Shown here piece by piece: positions 36,791-44,995 of a stretch of DNA of 64,000 nt. The stretch is from Frigoribacterium sp. Leaf263. Lineage in GTDB: Bacteria; Actinomycetota; Actinomycetes; Actinomycetales; Microbacteriaceae. A program made the position numbers and the translations under genes. The notes beneath the pieces are model-generated. The model was not told the DNA's origin and did not search any database. It worked only from the letters and a program-made list of their open reading frames with translations. Location: contig NZ_LMMO01000004.1 of NCBI RefSeq assembly GCF_001422285.1, positions 436,983-500,982 of the forward strand, written 5' to 3'. How positions within the stretch are numbered: position 1 is the first letter of the stretch; every line of letters begins with the position of its first letter.

Positions 36791-38174
36791 GACCGCGGAG
36801 GTCGCGACGATCCCGGCAGGAGGCGCGGTGCCGGCTCCGGTCCCCGCCCGCGTCGACGAGGCGGTCGCCCCGGTGCTCCCGACCCGCGCCTCCTCGGTCG
36901 GCGTCGATCTGACCATCCCGCTCCTCCGGCGACCGACGAGGATGCGTCGACCCGCGCCTCCCGAGCCTCCTGAGGCCCCGTCGCGGCGACCGCGGGGCAC
37001 CGCGCGCGCCCGGGCGCTGCGGGCCCTCGTCGAGGAGCGCCGGTACGCCTCGGTGCTGGCGGGCATGACGCACGAGTCGTTCCCCGGCACGCTGGCCGGG
37101 CGGACCGCCCTGCGGCTGCTGCTCGCCGTCCCGTTCGTGGTCGTGGCGATCCTGCTCGAGGTCGGCGGGGTGCCGGCGGCGATCTCGGCGAACACCCTGC
37201 TCGACGTGCGCGCCGCGACCGTCGACTGGACGGGGTCGGGGGCGGCCTGGCTCGGCGACACGTTCCCGCCGATCAGCGGCGCGCTCGCCGCGGTCGTCCC
37301 CGGAGGCGCGTTCGGCCTGTCGCTCGTGGGCGCCCTCTGCGCGGGCGTCGTCGTGCACGCCATGATCGAGCTGATGGTGCAGCGGGGCTTCCACGCGTCG
37401 ACCGTCACGGCCCTGACGCTGGCCCTCGTCGCGAACCCGCTGTTCTTCTTCCTGGCGACGGAGAACCTGCCCGCGTTCCTCGGGATCGCGTTCTTCGGTC
37501 TCGCGATGACCGACGTGGTGCGTTTCGTGACGTTCCGCAACACGCAGTCGGGCTTCCGGGCCGGGATCCTGCTCATGCTCGCGACGCTCACCGACCCCAA
37601 CGGGCTGCTCTATGCGACGGCCGCCGTGCTGACCGTGCCGTTCCTGACGCACGGTCGGCATCAGGTGGGCGTGCATCGGGCGCATGCGCTGGTGCTGGTG
37701 TTCCCCACGCTGTCGGCGCTCGCCGCCCTCGTGTTCGTGCAGTGGAGCTTCGGCGGCGATCCCCTCGGGGCGTTCCGCAGCGCCCTCGACTACGACGGCT
37801 CGCGCTGGTCGATCTTCTCGTCGCTCTTCACGACGCCCTTCGGGCTGCTGCTGCTCGCGCCGGTGGCGAGCGCGTGGCTGATGACCGCGGTCGTCCGCCG
37901 TCTGGCCGGCGGGGTCATCGCGACGCTGCTGCTGGCGTCGGTCCTGATCGGGTTCGTCATCGGCACCGTGCCGATGAACTCGGCCGGCAACACGTTCGTG
38001 CTCGTGACCCTGGCAGCGATCGCGCTCGTGCCGCCGTCGACGGCGCTGCGGCGGATCGCCCTGGCCAACGTGATGGCGCTGCTGCAGCTGGTGATCGCCA
38101 TCGTCGCGGCGCTGCAGCGCGATGTCGTCGTCACGTGGCTGACCGCTGTGCTGAGGTCGCTGGGGCTCGTCTGA
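36765..38174 (+). CDS. Multi-pass membrane protein, partner of the glycosyltransferase
   Basis: A 469-residue protein, family not recognised. Residues 1-90 are Pro/Arg/Ala-rich and cytoplasmic; from residue 115 there are about nine to ten hydrophobic segments (LRLLLAVPFVVVAILLEV, FGLSLVGALCAGVVVHAMI, FLGIAFFGLAMTDVV and others), a pattern like GT-C transferases or polymerases, but no conserved acidic loop motif is obvious. Translational overlap with the glycosyltransferase suggests a shared job in surface polysaccharide. Two exact copies of the repeat (36881, 36949) lie in the disordered N-terminal region. Confidence 0.6.
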   Translation: MASPLTRPETAEVATIPAGGAVPAPVPARVDEAVAPVLPTRASSVGVDLTIPLLRRPTRMRRPAPPEPPEAPSRRPRGTARARALRALVEERRYASVLAGMTHESFPGTLAGRTALRLLLAVPFVVVAILLEVGGVPAAISANTLLDVRAATVDWTGSGAAWLGDTFPPISGALAAVVPGGAFGLSLVGALCAGVVVHAMIELMVQRGFHASTVTALTLALVANPLFFFLATENLPAFLGIAFFGLAMTDVVRFVTFRNTQSGFRAGILLMLATLTDPNGLLYATAAVLTVPFLTHGRHQVGVHRAHALVLVFPTLSALAALVFVQWSFGGDPLGAFRSALDYDGSRWSIFSSLFTTPFGLLLLAPVASAWLMTAVVRRLAGGVIATLLLASVLIGFVIGTVPMNSAGNTFVLVTLAAIALVPPSTALRRIALANVMALLQLVIAIVAALQRDVVVTWLTAVLRSLGLV

Positions 38175-38232
38175 GCCCGGTCGCGGGCCGGTCCGGGCGG
38201 GGCCGGTCCGGTCCGGCCGCGCCCGCCGTCCG

Positions 38233-39066
38233 TCAGGTGCGGCCCAGGTACCGCCCCTGCTTGTGGTTCAGCGCGAGCACGAGGTTCAGCACGACGGCGC
38301 CGGCGGCCGAGAGCAGCACGACCCAGGGCGACGCGACGGTGAGTGAGAGCGCGACGATGACGACGTCGACGGCCATCTGGACGTAGCCGGCGCGCCAGCC
38401 GAGCTTCTCCTGCAGCACGAGGGCGAGGATGTTGATGCCGCCGAGGCTCGCCCCGTGGCGGAACAGGATGAGCAGGCCGACGCCGACGATGAGGTTGCCG
38501 CCGAGGGTGCCGTAGACGGGGTTGAGGCCGTCGATGTCGATCGCGAGCGGGTGCAGGTACGAGAACGCCGAGACGAGGGCGACGGTCAGCGTCGTGCGGA
38601 GGGTGAAGCCGAGGCCCTTCTTCCACAGGGCGAGGGCGAAGAACGGGATGTTGACCGCGAAGAACAGCACGCCGAACGAGATGTGCGTGGCGTAGCTCAG
38701 CAGCAGGGCGATGCCCGCCGTGCCGCCCGAGACCGATCCGCTCTCCTTGAGCAGGTAGAGGCCGAACGAGGCCAGGAACACCCCGGTCACGACGCCCATG
38801 ACGTTCTCGACGAGGGTGTGGCGGTTGGCGTCGACGGTCGCGATGTTCTCGGTCAGGGCCGGGTCGTCGACCAGCGGCGTCGCCGTGTCGGGCGACAGTG
38901 CGGCGTCCAGCCCGGTCGAGTCGGGCGTCGAGTACGTCGAGCCGGTCGGGCTGGTCGGGCCTGCTGGTCCGGTCGGGCCCGTCGCGGGGGAGGCGGTCGT
39001 GGGGGAGGAGGGCCGGGCGACAGGGGTGGCGTCGCGCGTGCCGTCGTTCGCGGGGGTATCGGTCAC
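38233..39066 (-). CDS. YitT family membrane protein
   Basis: A 277-residue protein. After a Thr/Pro/Ser/Gly-rich N-terminal tail of about 90 residues come five membrane helices of the YitT/DUF161 fold: NVMGVVTGVFLASFGLYLL, SVSGGTAGIALLLSY, IPFFALALWKKGLG and the NLIVGVGLLILFRHGASLGG stretch, then ALNHKQGRY at the end. Function of the family is unknown; transport is presumed. The GTG start (39066) gives VTDTPAND. It is transcribed against the flagellar genes. Confidence 0.82.
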   Translation of the reverse strand: MTDTPANDGTRDATPVARPSSPTTASPATGPTGPAGPTSPTGSTYSTPDSTGLDAALSPDTATPLVDDPALTENIATVDANRHTLVENVMGVVTGVFLASFGLYLLKESGSVSGGTAGIALLLSYATHISFGVLFFAVNIPFFALALWKKGLGFTLRTTLTVALVSAFSYLHPLAIDIDGLNPVYGTLGGNLIVGVGLLILFRHGASLGGINILALVLQEKLGWRAGYVQMAVDVVIVALSLTVASPWVVLLSAAGAVVLNLVLALNHKQGRYLGRT

Positions 39067-39157
39067 CGCAGCATCCTGCCAGCCCGGTGTTACACGCTCG
39101 TGTCGCCTCAGCCGTCGACGCGTCACGCCGAGCCGCCCATCTCCCCGCCGCTCAGGA

Positions 39158-39215
39158 TCGACTGGTCGGTTCTTGTCCTTCGTGGTGTGCGGAAGGACAA
39201 GAACCGACCACTCGA
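39158..39215. repeat. Near-perfect 23-bp inverted repeat in a divergent intergenic region
   Basis: TGGTCGGTTCTTGTCCTTC (39163-39181) and its exact complement (39192-39210), plus four outer pairs beyond a C-C mismatch. It lies between yitT (starts at 39066, minus) and the flbD promoter (39240), where no gene ends, so a terminator role is not evident. Operator or mobile palindrome are alternatives. Confidence 0.8.
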
Positions 39216-39239
39216 CGCCGCCACCCGGCGCCATGCACC

Positions 39240-39267
39240 TAACGCCCGCCCGCCCCCTGCCGATAGT
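39240..39267 (+). promoter_or_regulatory. Sigma-28 promoter of flbD-motA-motB
   Basis: TAACGCC, 12 bases, GCCGATAGT; both boxes identical to those of flgN. Confidence 0.85.
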
Positions 39268-39299
39268 CCCCTCTAGCCACCCAGGACGGGAGGCCACCC

Positions 39300-39340
39300 C
39301 GCCCCCACGGATGGAGGCGGAGAACACAGACCTAGGACGG
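39300..39340 (+). promoter_or_regulatory. Putative CsrA site in the flbD leader
   Basis: CGCCCCC-ACGGAT-GGAGGCG (39300-39319) forms a stem with one mismatch exposing ACGGAT. The ribosome site TAGGACGG (39333-39340) holds a second GGA, repeating the two-site layout of fliC. Confidence 0.55.
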
Positions 39341-39344
39341 GCCG

Positions 39345-39716
39345 ATGATCGTCGTCACGCGACTCAACGACAGCAGATTCGCTGTCAATCCAGACCTCAT
39401 CGAGCGCATCCACGAGACGCCCGACACGACGCTGATCATGGTCGACGGGGCGAAGTACATCGTGACCGAGCCGATGTCCGAGGTCATCGAGATGATCGCC
39501 CGCTATCGGGCTCGCATCGTCTCGATCGCCTACGACGAGCCGCATGCGACGTCGCCCTCCGCGCAGCCGCTCGGCACGCGCACCGGCACCGGTCCGCAGC
39601 GCGGGCTCGTCCGAGGCTCAGGAGGCGCGGGTCGGGTCAGCGACCTCCGTCCGGCCTCCGCAGACGAGCCGACCCCGGCCGCCACCGCCGCCACCCCGGC
39701 CGACGCAGGGCGCTGA
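39345..39716 (+). CDS. flbD: FlbD family flagellar protein
   Basis: A 123-residue protein. Residues 1-65 are the short FlbD fold: MIVVTRLNDSRFAVNPDLIE, IHETPDTTLIMVDGAKYIV and SEVIEMIARYRARIV. Members lie just before motA in many Gram-positive and spirochaete loci; exact role unclear (distinct from the Caulobacter regulator of the same name). The 55-residue tail is Arg/Pro/Ala/Thr-rich and contains an exact repeat word (39621-39633), which here is read in the frame GGAGR. First gene after a sigma-28 promoter. Confidence 0.9.
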   Translation: MIVVTRLNDSRFAVNPDLIERIHETPDTTLIMVDGAKYIVTEPMSEVIEMIARYRARIVSIAYDEPHATSPSAQPLGTRTGTGPQRGLVRGSGGAGRVSDLRPASADEPTPAATAATPADAGR

Positions 39717-39718
39717 CC

Positions 39719-40513
39719 GTGGATCCCGCGACCATAATCGGCATCGTCCTCGCCTTCGGGGCGCTGTTCGGCATGATCCAGCTCGAGGGCGTGAACCTCA
39801 TGGGTCTGCTGCTGCCCGCGCCGATCATCCTCGTCTTCGGGGCGACGATCGGCGTCGGCATCGCCGGTACGACGATCAAGGACGCCCTGCTCAGCTTCAC
39901 GAAGATCCCCCGCGCCTTCACGGGCAAGGTGGTGCCGCCGCAGTCCGTGATCGACGGCGTCGTGGCGCTCGCCGAGAAGGCGCGCAGCGAGGGGCTGCTG
40001 TCGCTCGAGGCGGAGGCCGAGAAGACCGACGATCCGTTCATGAAGGGCGCGCTGCAGAACATCGCCGACGGCACCGACGGCGAGGAGCTCCGCATCCTGC
40101 TCGAGGACGAGATGGAGTCGCGTCTCGCGGCCGATCGCACGGCGTCGAAGTTCTTCATGAGCCTCGGCGGCTACGCGCCGACCGTCGGCATCGTCGGCAC
40201 GGTCGTCAGCCTCACGCACGTGCTCGAGAACCTCGCCGAACCCGACGAGCTCGGTCACATGATCGCGGCCGCGTTCGTGGCGACGCTGTGGGGCCTGCTC
40301 ACCGCGAACTTCCTCTGGCTGCCGATCGGTGCGCGTCTGCGGAAGCTCGCCGATCTCGACGAGGCCCGCATGACGCTGCTGCTCGAAGGGGTGCTGGCGG
40401 TGCAGGCCGGGAGCCAGCCGCGCCTCCTCGGCGAACGCCTCAAGGCGATGGTGCCGTCGCACTCGCTCGAGTCCGGCAAGAAGGCGAAGAGCGAGCAGGA
40501 GCTCGCAGCATGA
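39719..40513 (+). CDS. motA: Flagellar motor stator protein MotA
   Basis: A 264-residue proton-channel subunit. Membrane segments near both ends: ATIIGIVLAFGALFGMIQ, NLMGLLLPAPIILVFGATIG, then GGYAPTVGIVGTVVSLTHVL and AAFVATLWGLLTANFLWLPI. The cytoplasmic loop bears the charged residues that contact FliG (EAEAEKTDDPFMKGALQ). GTG start two bases after flbD; overlaps motB by 4. A near copy of the repeat is at 40420. Confidence 0.95.
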   Translation: MDPATIIGIVLAFGALFGMIQLEGVNLMGLLLPAPIILVFGATIGVGIAGTTIKDALLSFTKIPRAFTGKVVPPQSVIDGVVALAEKARSEGLLSLEAEAEKTDDPFMKGALQNIADGTDGEELRILLEDEMESRLAADRTASKFFMSLGGYAPTVGIVGTVVSLTHVLENLAEPDELGHMIAAAFVATLWGLLTANFLWLPIGARLRKLADLDEARMTLLLEGVLAVQAGSQPRLLGERLKAMVPSHSLESGKKAKSEQELAA

Positions 40514-41544
40514 GCGGCTCGCGCGGCGGGCGGAAGAAGAAGGCGCACGCCGAGGACGAGCACCCCGACGAGCGCTGGATGGCCTCGTACATGGACATGA
40601 TCACGGTGCTCATGTGCATGTTCATCGTGCTCTACGCGATGTCGACGGTCGATCAGGACAAGTACGTCGCCCTCCGCAACTCCCTCGCGACCGGTTTCGG
40701 TCAGACCGAGGTCGGGGCGATCGACTCGGCGTCGGGCACCGTCGTGCCGGTGGATCAGGTGACGCCCGAGGGCGACGGCTACTCGGTGGGCGACGAGAGC
40801 GACATGGCCGAGGCGGCGGCGTCGGGCGAGGCCGAGACGGGCGAGGGGACCGAGACGTCCGAGGCGCTGGCGAAGAGCGAGCTGGACGACCTGACGGCGA
40901 TCAAGGCGGCCATCGCGGCGAACCTCGAGGGGTCCGGGCTGAGCGCCGACGTGCAGTTCGCGACGGACGCGCGCGGTCTGACCGTGCGCCTGGTCGGCTC
41001 CGAGACCTTCTTCGGAACGAACAGCGCCGATCTCAGCGGCGAGGCGACGCGGGTGATGAACGCGATCGCCCCGGTGCTCCGCACGGCGCAGCACGACGTG
41101 TCGGTCGAGGGACACGCCGACCAGCGCAGCTCGACGGCTCCGTTCGCGACGAACTGGGAGCTCTCGTCGGCGCGTGCCACGCAGGTGCTGCGCGATCTGG
41201 TCGAGCGCGGCGGCATGCCGGTCGAGCACATCCAGGCCGTCGGCTTCGGGTCGTCGCGGCCGCTCGCCGCCGGTGGCTCCGCAGCGGATCTCGCCGCGAA
41301 CCGCCGCGTCGACATCGTCGTCCTCTCGAACCAGTCCGACGACGTCAGCGCCCTGCTGCCCGAGCTGCAGAAGGCGGCCGAGGGGGCGGGAGGCGCGGTG
41401 ACCGCCGGTCGGAACGACGTCGCCGCCGAGACCGCCGCGATCGCGGAGGCGCCGGCCGAGGCGCCCTCCGACGAGTCGGCCGACGAGCCCGCCGAGGCCG
41501 AGAAGGCCCACGACGACGAGGGGGCCCAGTCCGGGGGGCACTGA
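40510..41544 (+). CDS. motB: Flagellar motor stator protein MotB
   Basis: A 344-residue stator anchor. N-terminal membrane helix with the proton-carrying Asp in SYMDMITVLMCMFIVLYAM; OmpA-type peptidoglycan-binding domain with VEGHADQRSSTAPFATNWEL, SSARATQVLRDLVERGG and FGSSRPLA..NRRVDIVVL. The last 70 residues are an Ala/Glu/Asp-rich tail beyond the OmpA fold. No fliL follows; fliM has its own promoter next. Confidence 0.95.
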   Translation: MSGSRGGRKKKAHAEDEHPDERWMASYMDMITVLMCMFIVLYAMSTVDQDKYVALRNSLATGFGQTEVGAIDSASGTVVPVDQVTPEGDGYSVGDESDMAEAAASGEAETGEGTETSEALAKSELDDLTAIKAAIAANLEGSGLSADVQFATDARGLTVRLVGSETFFGTNSADLSGEATRVMNAIAPVLRTAQHDVSVEGHADQRSSTAPFATNWELSSARATQVLRDLVERGGMPVEHIQAVGFGSSRPLAAGGSAADLAANRRVDIVVLSNQSDDVSALLPELQKAAEGAGGAVTAGRNDVAAETAAIAEAPAEAPSDESADEPAEAEKAHDDEGAQSGGH

Positions 41545-41555
41545 TCACCGTTCTC

Positions 41556-41583
41556 TAACGCCCGGGAGGCGCGGGTCGATAGG
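41556..41583 (+). promoter_or_regulatory. Sigma-28 promoter of the fliM export operon, overlapping a repeat copy
   Basis: TAACGCC, 12 bases, GTCGATAGG. The exact repeat word (41565-41577) fills the spacer and forms the first bases of the -10. The GTG start of fliM is only 8 bases downstream, so the transcript should be leaderless or nearly so. Confidence 0.78.
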
Positions 41584-41590
41584 TCCGTCC

Positions 41591-42526
41591 GTGACCCTCC
41601 TCGACGCTCCCGCACCGGCTCCGACCGCCGGCTCGTCGGCGCGCCCGCCGAAGACGGTCGAGGTCTACGACTTCCGCCGCCCGACGACGCTGGCGCGCGA
41701 GCACTCGCGGGCGCTCGAGCTGGCGTTCGAGACGTTCGCCCGTCAGTGGGGCACGCAGCTGACCGCGAAGGTCCGCGTGCTGTCGCAGGTCACCTGCGAG
41801 AGCGTCCAGATGCTGACCTACGACGAGTACGCGGCGTCGCTGCCGGCGACGACGGCCATGGTGCTCTGCCCTCTCGAGGGCGTCGGGCCGAAGGCCGTCG
41901 TGCAGTTCCCGGCGTCGGCCGCGTTGGCCTGGGTCGGTCACATGCTGGGCGCGGCGAAGCCCCCGGTCACCCCCGAGCGCACTTTCACGCCCATCGAGCA
42001 GGCCCTCGTGCGTCGTCTCATCGAAGACGCCCTCGACGATCTCCGCTACTCGTTCGGCGGCATGCTCGTCGATCAGATCGGCGTGGGCGGCTTCCAGTAC
42101 AACTCGCAGTTCGCGCAGGCGGCGCAGAAGTCCGACCTGATGATCGTCGCGATCTTCACCATCCGGGTGGGCGACCGACCGTCGACGGCCACGGTCGCGC
42201 TCCCCGCCGAGGTGCTGCTGCCGCAGCTGGGCGATGCGACCCCCGCGGTCGGCGCGGCCGAGGCCCGTCGTCTGCTCGGCGCGCAGCTCGCCTCCGTCCC
42301 GGTGGGCGTCTCGCTGCAGTTCGCGCCGGCCGCGGTGCTGCCGAGCGTCGTGCTGGGTCTCGCCGTCGGCGACGTGCTGCCCCTGCCGCACCCGCAGTCC
42401 CGCCCCCTCGAGATCCGCGTCGACGGTCAGCCCGTCGGCCGGGCGGCCGTGGGCGCGAACGGCTCGCGTCTGGCCGGAATCGTCGTCTCCACCTCCCTCA
42501 CCGGCACCGAAGAAGGAACCTCATGA
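41591..42526 (+). CDS. fliM: Flagellar motor switch protein FliM
   Basis: A 311-residue rotor protein. The middle domain is recognisable: YDFRRPTTLAREHSRALELA, FETFARQWGTQLTAK, TYDEYAASLPATTAMVLCPL, and ERTFTPIEQALVRRLIEDAL; the C-terminal SpoA domain ends the protein (PLEIRVDGQPVGRAAVGANG). The N-terminal CheY-binding helix (LSQ-E-DALL type) is absent; instead there is an Ala/Pro leader of about 20 residues. GTG 41591 is the only sensible start. First gene of fliM-fliN-fliO-fliP-fliQ-fliR-flhB-flhA. Confidence 0.9.
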   Translation: MTLLDAPAPAPTAGSSARPPKTVEVYDFRRPTTLAREHSRALELAFETFARQWGTQLTAKVRVLSQVTCESVQMLTYDEYAASLPATTAMVLCPLEGVGPKAVVQFPASAALAWVGHMLGAAKPPVTPERTFTPIEQALVRRLIEDALDDLRYSFGGMLVDQIGVGGFQYNSQFAQAAQKSDLMIVAIFTIRVGDRPSTATVALPAEVLLPQLGDATPAVGAAEARRLLGAQLASVPVGVSLQFAPAAVLPSVVLGLAVGDVLPLPHPQSRPLEIRVDGQPVGRAAVGANGSRLAGIVVSTSLTGTEEGTS

Positions 42527-43254
42527 CCGCCACGACCATCACCCTGCACACCGCGGCGGCCGAGGCCCTGGTCGCGAAGCTGCCGACGCCCACGCCGCTG
42601 CGGGCCGTCCTCCTCGACACCGCGCTGGCCTCCGAGAACCGGACCGCCGCCTCCACGGTCGTCGTCACCTCGTTCGTCGGCGGGGTGTCGGCCGACACGG
42701 CGCTCGTGCTCGTCGACATGGACCGGCTCGGCGCGGCCGCCGGCACCGACAACCCCCTGGTCTCGATCACCGACGTGCTGCGCCCCGCGCTCGAGGCGGC
42801 GACGTCGGTGCTCGGCGCCGGCGTCCTCGGCGAGAGCCGTCGCGAGCCGGCCGAGGCGCTCCTCGCCGACCCCGACACCGTGGTCTTCGATCTCACGGCC
42901 GCGGGAGCGCCCGCCGGCTGGTTCGCGATCCGCCTCCGCGAGAACGGAACGGTCGGAGGCTCGGCGCCGGTCGACCGCGCCGCTCCCCTCTTCTCGTCGA
43001 TCGCGGGCAACCTCGGTCGCATCAACAACGTCGAGATGGCCCTCACGGTCGAGATCGGCCGCACCCGCATGTCGGTGCGCGACGTCCTCGGTCTCGAGCC
43101 CGGCGCGGTCGTCGAGCTCGACCGCTCGGCCGGCGCGCCCGCCGACGTCCTGCTCAACGGCCGGCTCATCGCCCACGGCGAGGTCGTCGTGGTCGACCAG
43201 GACTACGCGGTCCGCATCACGACCATCCTCGACGTCGCCGACGGCGTCCTCTGA
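42523..43254 (+). CDS. fliN: Flagellar motor switch protein FliN (FliY-like)
   Basis: A 243-residue protein. The last 80 residues are the SpoA/FliN domain: INNVEMALTVEIGRTRMSVR, DVLGLEPGAVVELDRSAG and VNGRLIAHGEVVVVDQDYAV-like ending with RITTIL. The first 160 residues form an extra domain of alternating strands and helices, reminiscent of the CheC-like part of FliY, but without a clear phosphatase motif. ATG 42523 overlaps the fliM stop and has GAAGGAACC upstream. Confidence 0.9.
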   Translation: MTATTITLHTAAAEALVAKLPTPTPLRAVLLDTALASENRTAASTVVVTSFVGGVSADTALVLVDMDRLGAAAGTDNPLVSITDVLRPALEAATSVLGAGVLGESRREPAEALLADPDTVVFDLTAAGAPAGWFAIRLRENGTVGGSAPVDRAAPLFSSIAGNLGRINNVEMALTVEIGRTRMSVRDVLGLEPGAVVELDRSAGAPADVLLNGRLIAHGEVVVVDQDYAVRITTILDVADGVL

Positions 43255-43256
43255 TC

Positions 43257-43883
43257 GTGGACGCGGTCTTCGTCGGGCTCCGTGTCGTCCTGTCGCTCGG
43301 GGTCGTGCTCGCCCTGCTCTACGTCCTGCAGAAGCGCATCGTCACGGGCGGCCGCTCCGGTCGTCAGACGTCTCAGGTGACGGTCGTCGCGCGCCAGGGC
43401 ATCGGCGCGAAGGCCAGCGTCGTCGTGGTCGACGTCGAGGGCGAGCGGCTCGTGCTCGGCGTCACCGACGCGTCCGTCACCGTGCTGGCGGCCGCCGACC
43501 GGCCGGTCGAACCGGTCGCCCTCGAGCTCGTGGCCGGTTCGAGCGACGCGCCTCCGGCGGCTCAGGAGGCGCGGGTCACCCCGATCGCGCCCCTCCCGTC
43601 GTCCGCCGCCTCCTCGGCCCCCGCCTTCGCCGCCGTCCTCTCCGCCCACGCCGCCCCCAGCGCCGCACCGGTCGCCGAGCCCGCCCGCGCATCGGCCGCC
43701 GACGCGCCGATGCTCCGACCGCGGGGTGCGGCCCGCCGCGCCACGGTCGTCCGCGAGCGCGCCCCCCGCGACGTCGCGGCCCGTCGCCGCGGTCGCACCG
43801 CCGAGGCGCTCGACGGCTCGATCCTCTCGCCCGGCACCTGGCGTCAGGCGGCGGCCGCCCTCCGCAGCGGGCGAGCCGGATGA
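43257..43883 (+). CDS. fliO: Flagellar export protein FliO
   Basis: A 208-residue protein starting at GTG 43257. One membrane helix (LRVVLSLGVVLALLYVLQKRI) then the FliO core VTVVARQGIGAKASVVVVDV and ERLVLGVTDASVTVL; FliO helps FliP assemble. The remaining 120 residues are Ala/Pro/Arg-rich and disordered. Exact repeat word at 43565-43577, read in frame as EARV. Confidence 0.85.
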   Translation: MDAVFVGLRVVLSLGVVLALLYVLQKRIVTGGRSGRQTSQVTVVARQGIGAKASVVVVDVEGERLVLGVTDASVTVLAAADRPVEPVALELVAGSSDAPPAAQEARVTPIAPLPSSAASSAPAFAAVLSAHAAPSAAPVAEPARASAADAPMLRPRGAARRATVVRERAPRDVAARRRGRTAEALDGSILSPGTWRQAAAALRSGRAG

Positions 43884-44995
43884 CCCTCCGCGCCCCGTCC
43901 GCCCGGACGACCCGCGCCTCCTTCGTCACCGCCGTCGCCCGTCTCGTCGGCCCCACGGTCCGTGACGGCCTGCGCGGTCGTGCGCCGGTCGCCCGTCACG
44001 CCGCCGTCCGGGTGGCCCCGCTCGCCGACCGGCGCCGTCTCGCCCGCCACGCCCTCGGCGCCGCGCCCGTCGGCGCCGCCCCGCTGCGCTTCGCCGACAC
44101 CCGCCTCGCGCGCACCGTCGTCGTCGCCCTGCTCGCGATGATCGTCGCGTCGGGTCTCATCATGCTGATCGGTCAGACGGCCCTCGCCGCGCCCGTCGAG
44201 CCCACCGCTCCCACCGCGCCCGTCGATCCCGGCACCGACGCCCCGGGCACCGAGGGCTCCACCGGCACGACGCCGACCGACTTCACCGACGACGATCAGA
44301 CCCAGCCCGACGGCGGCGGCACGGGCGGTCTGAACATCGACATCAACGGCCCCGACGGCGCCCCGAGCACGGCGGTCGTCACGCTGCTCGGCATCACGCT
44401 GCTCAGCGTCGCGCCGGCGCTGCTGCTGATGATGACGTCGTTCACGAAGATCTTCGTGGTGCTGGCGATGACCCGCAACGCGCTCGCGCTGCCGTCGATC
44501 CCGCCGAACCAGGTGCTGGCCGGGCTCGCGCTGTTCCTCAGCCTGTTCATCATGGCTCCGATCCTCGAGCACATCAACGTCGACGCGGTGCAGCCCTACC
44601 TCGACGGGACGATCGACTTCCCAGCCGCCGTCGACGCCGGCAGCGCACCGCTCCGCGAGTTCATGCTCGCCCACACCCGCCAGGAGGACCTGGCGCTGAT
44701 GACGCGCTCGGCGGACCAGCCGAACCCCGACAGCCAGGCCGACGTGCCCATGCTGACGCTCATCCCGTCGTTCATGATCAGCGAGCTGCGCGCCGCATTC
44801 ATCATCGGCTTCGTCATCTTCATCCCGTTCCTCGTCATCGACCTCGTCGTCAGCGCCGCCCTCATGTCGATGGGCATGATGATGCTCCCGCCGGTGATGA
44901 TCTCGCTGCCGTTCAAGATCCTGCTGTTCGTGCTGGTCGACGGCTGGGGGCTCATCATCACGAGTCTCATCGAGAGCTATCAGGTGACCGCCTGA
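43880..44995 (+). CDS. fliP: Flagellar export channel protein FliP, long N-terminal extension
   Basis: A 371-residue protein; typical FliP is about 245. The conserved part starts near residue 160: LLSVAPALLLMMTSFTKIFV, RNALALPSIPPNQVLAGLAL, FLSLFIMAPILEHIN, then LTLIPSFMISELRAAFIIGF and the final hydrophobic FKILLFVLVDGWGLI. The first 110 residues are Arg/Ala-rich with a hydrophobic stretch (VVVALLAMIVASGLIMLIGQ) that may be a cleaved signal, followed by a Pro/Thr/Asp linker. A repeat word (43909-43921) falls in the extension (TRASF). Overlaps fliO by 4 and fliQ by 1. Confidence 0.94.
   Translation: MTLRAPSARTTRASFVTAVARLVGPTVRDGLRGRAPVARHAAVRVAPLADRRRLARHALGAAPVGAAPLRFADTRLARTVVVALLAMIVASGLIMLIGQTALAAPVEPTAPTAPVDPGTDAPGTEGSTGTTPTDFTDDDQTQPDGGGTGGLNIDINGPDGAPSTAVVTLLGITLLSVAPALLLMMTSFTKIFVVLAMTRNALALPSIPPNQVLAGLALFLSLFIMAPILEHINVDAVQPYLDGTIDFPAAVDAGSAPLREFMLAHTRQEDLALMTRSADQPNPDSQADVPMLTLIPSFMISELRAAFIIGFVIFIPFLVIDLVVSAALMSMGMMMLPPVMISLPFKILLFVLVDGWGLIITSLIESYQVTA

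Noticed and set aside
33394-36912. A 1172-codon plus-strand frame across flgD, flgE and the glycosyltransferase
   Set aside because: Arg/Pro/Ala-rich shadow of recognised genes, crossing the structured leader.
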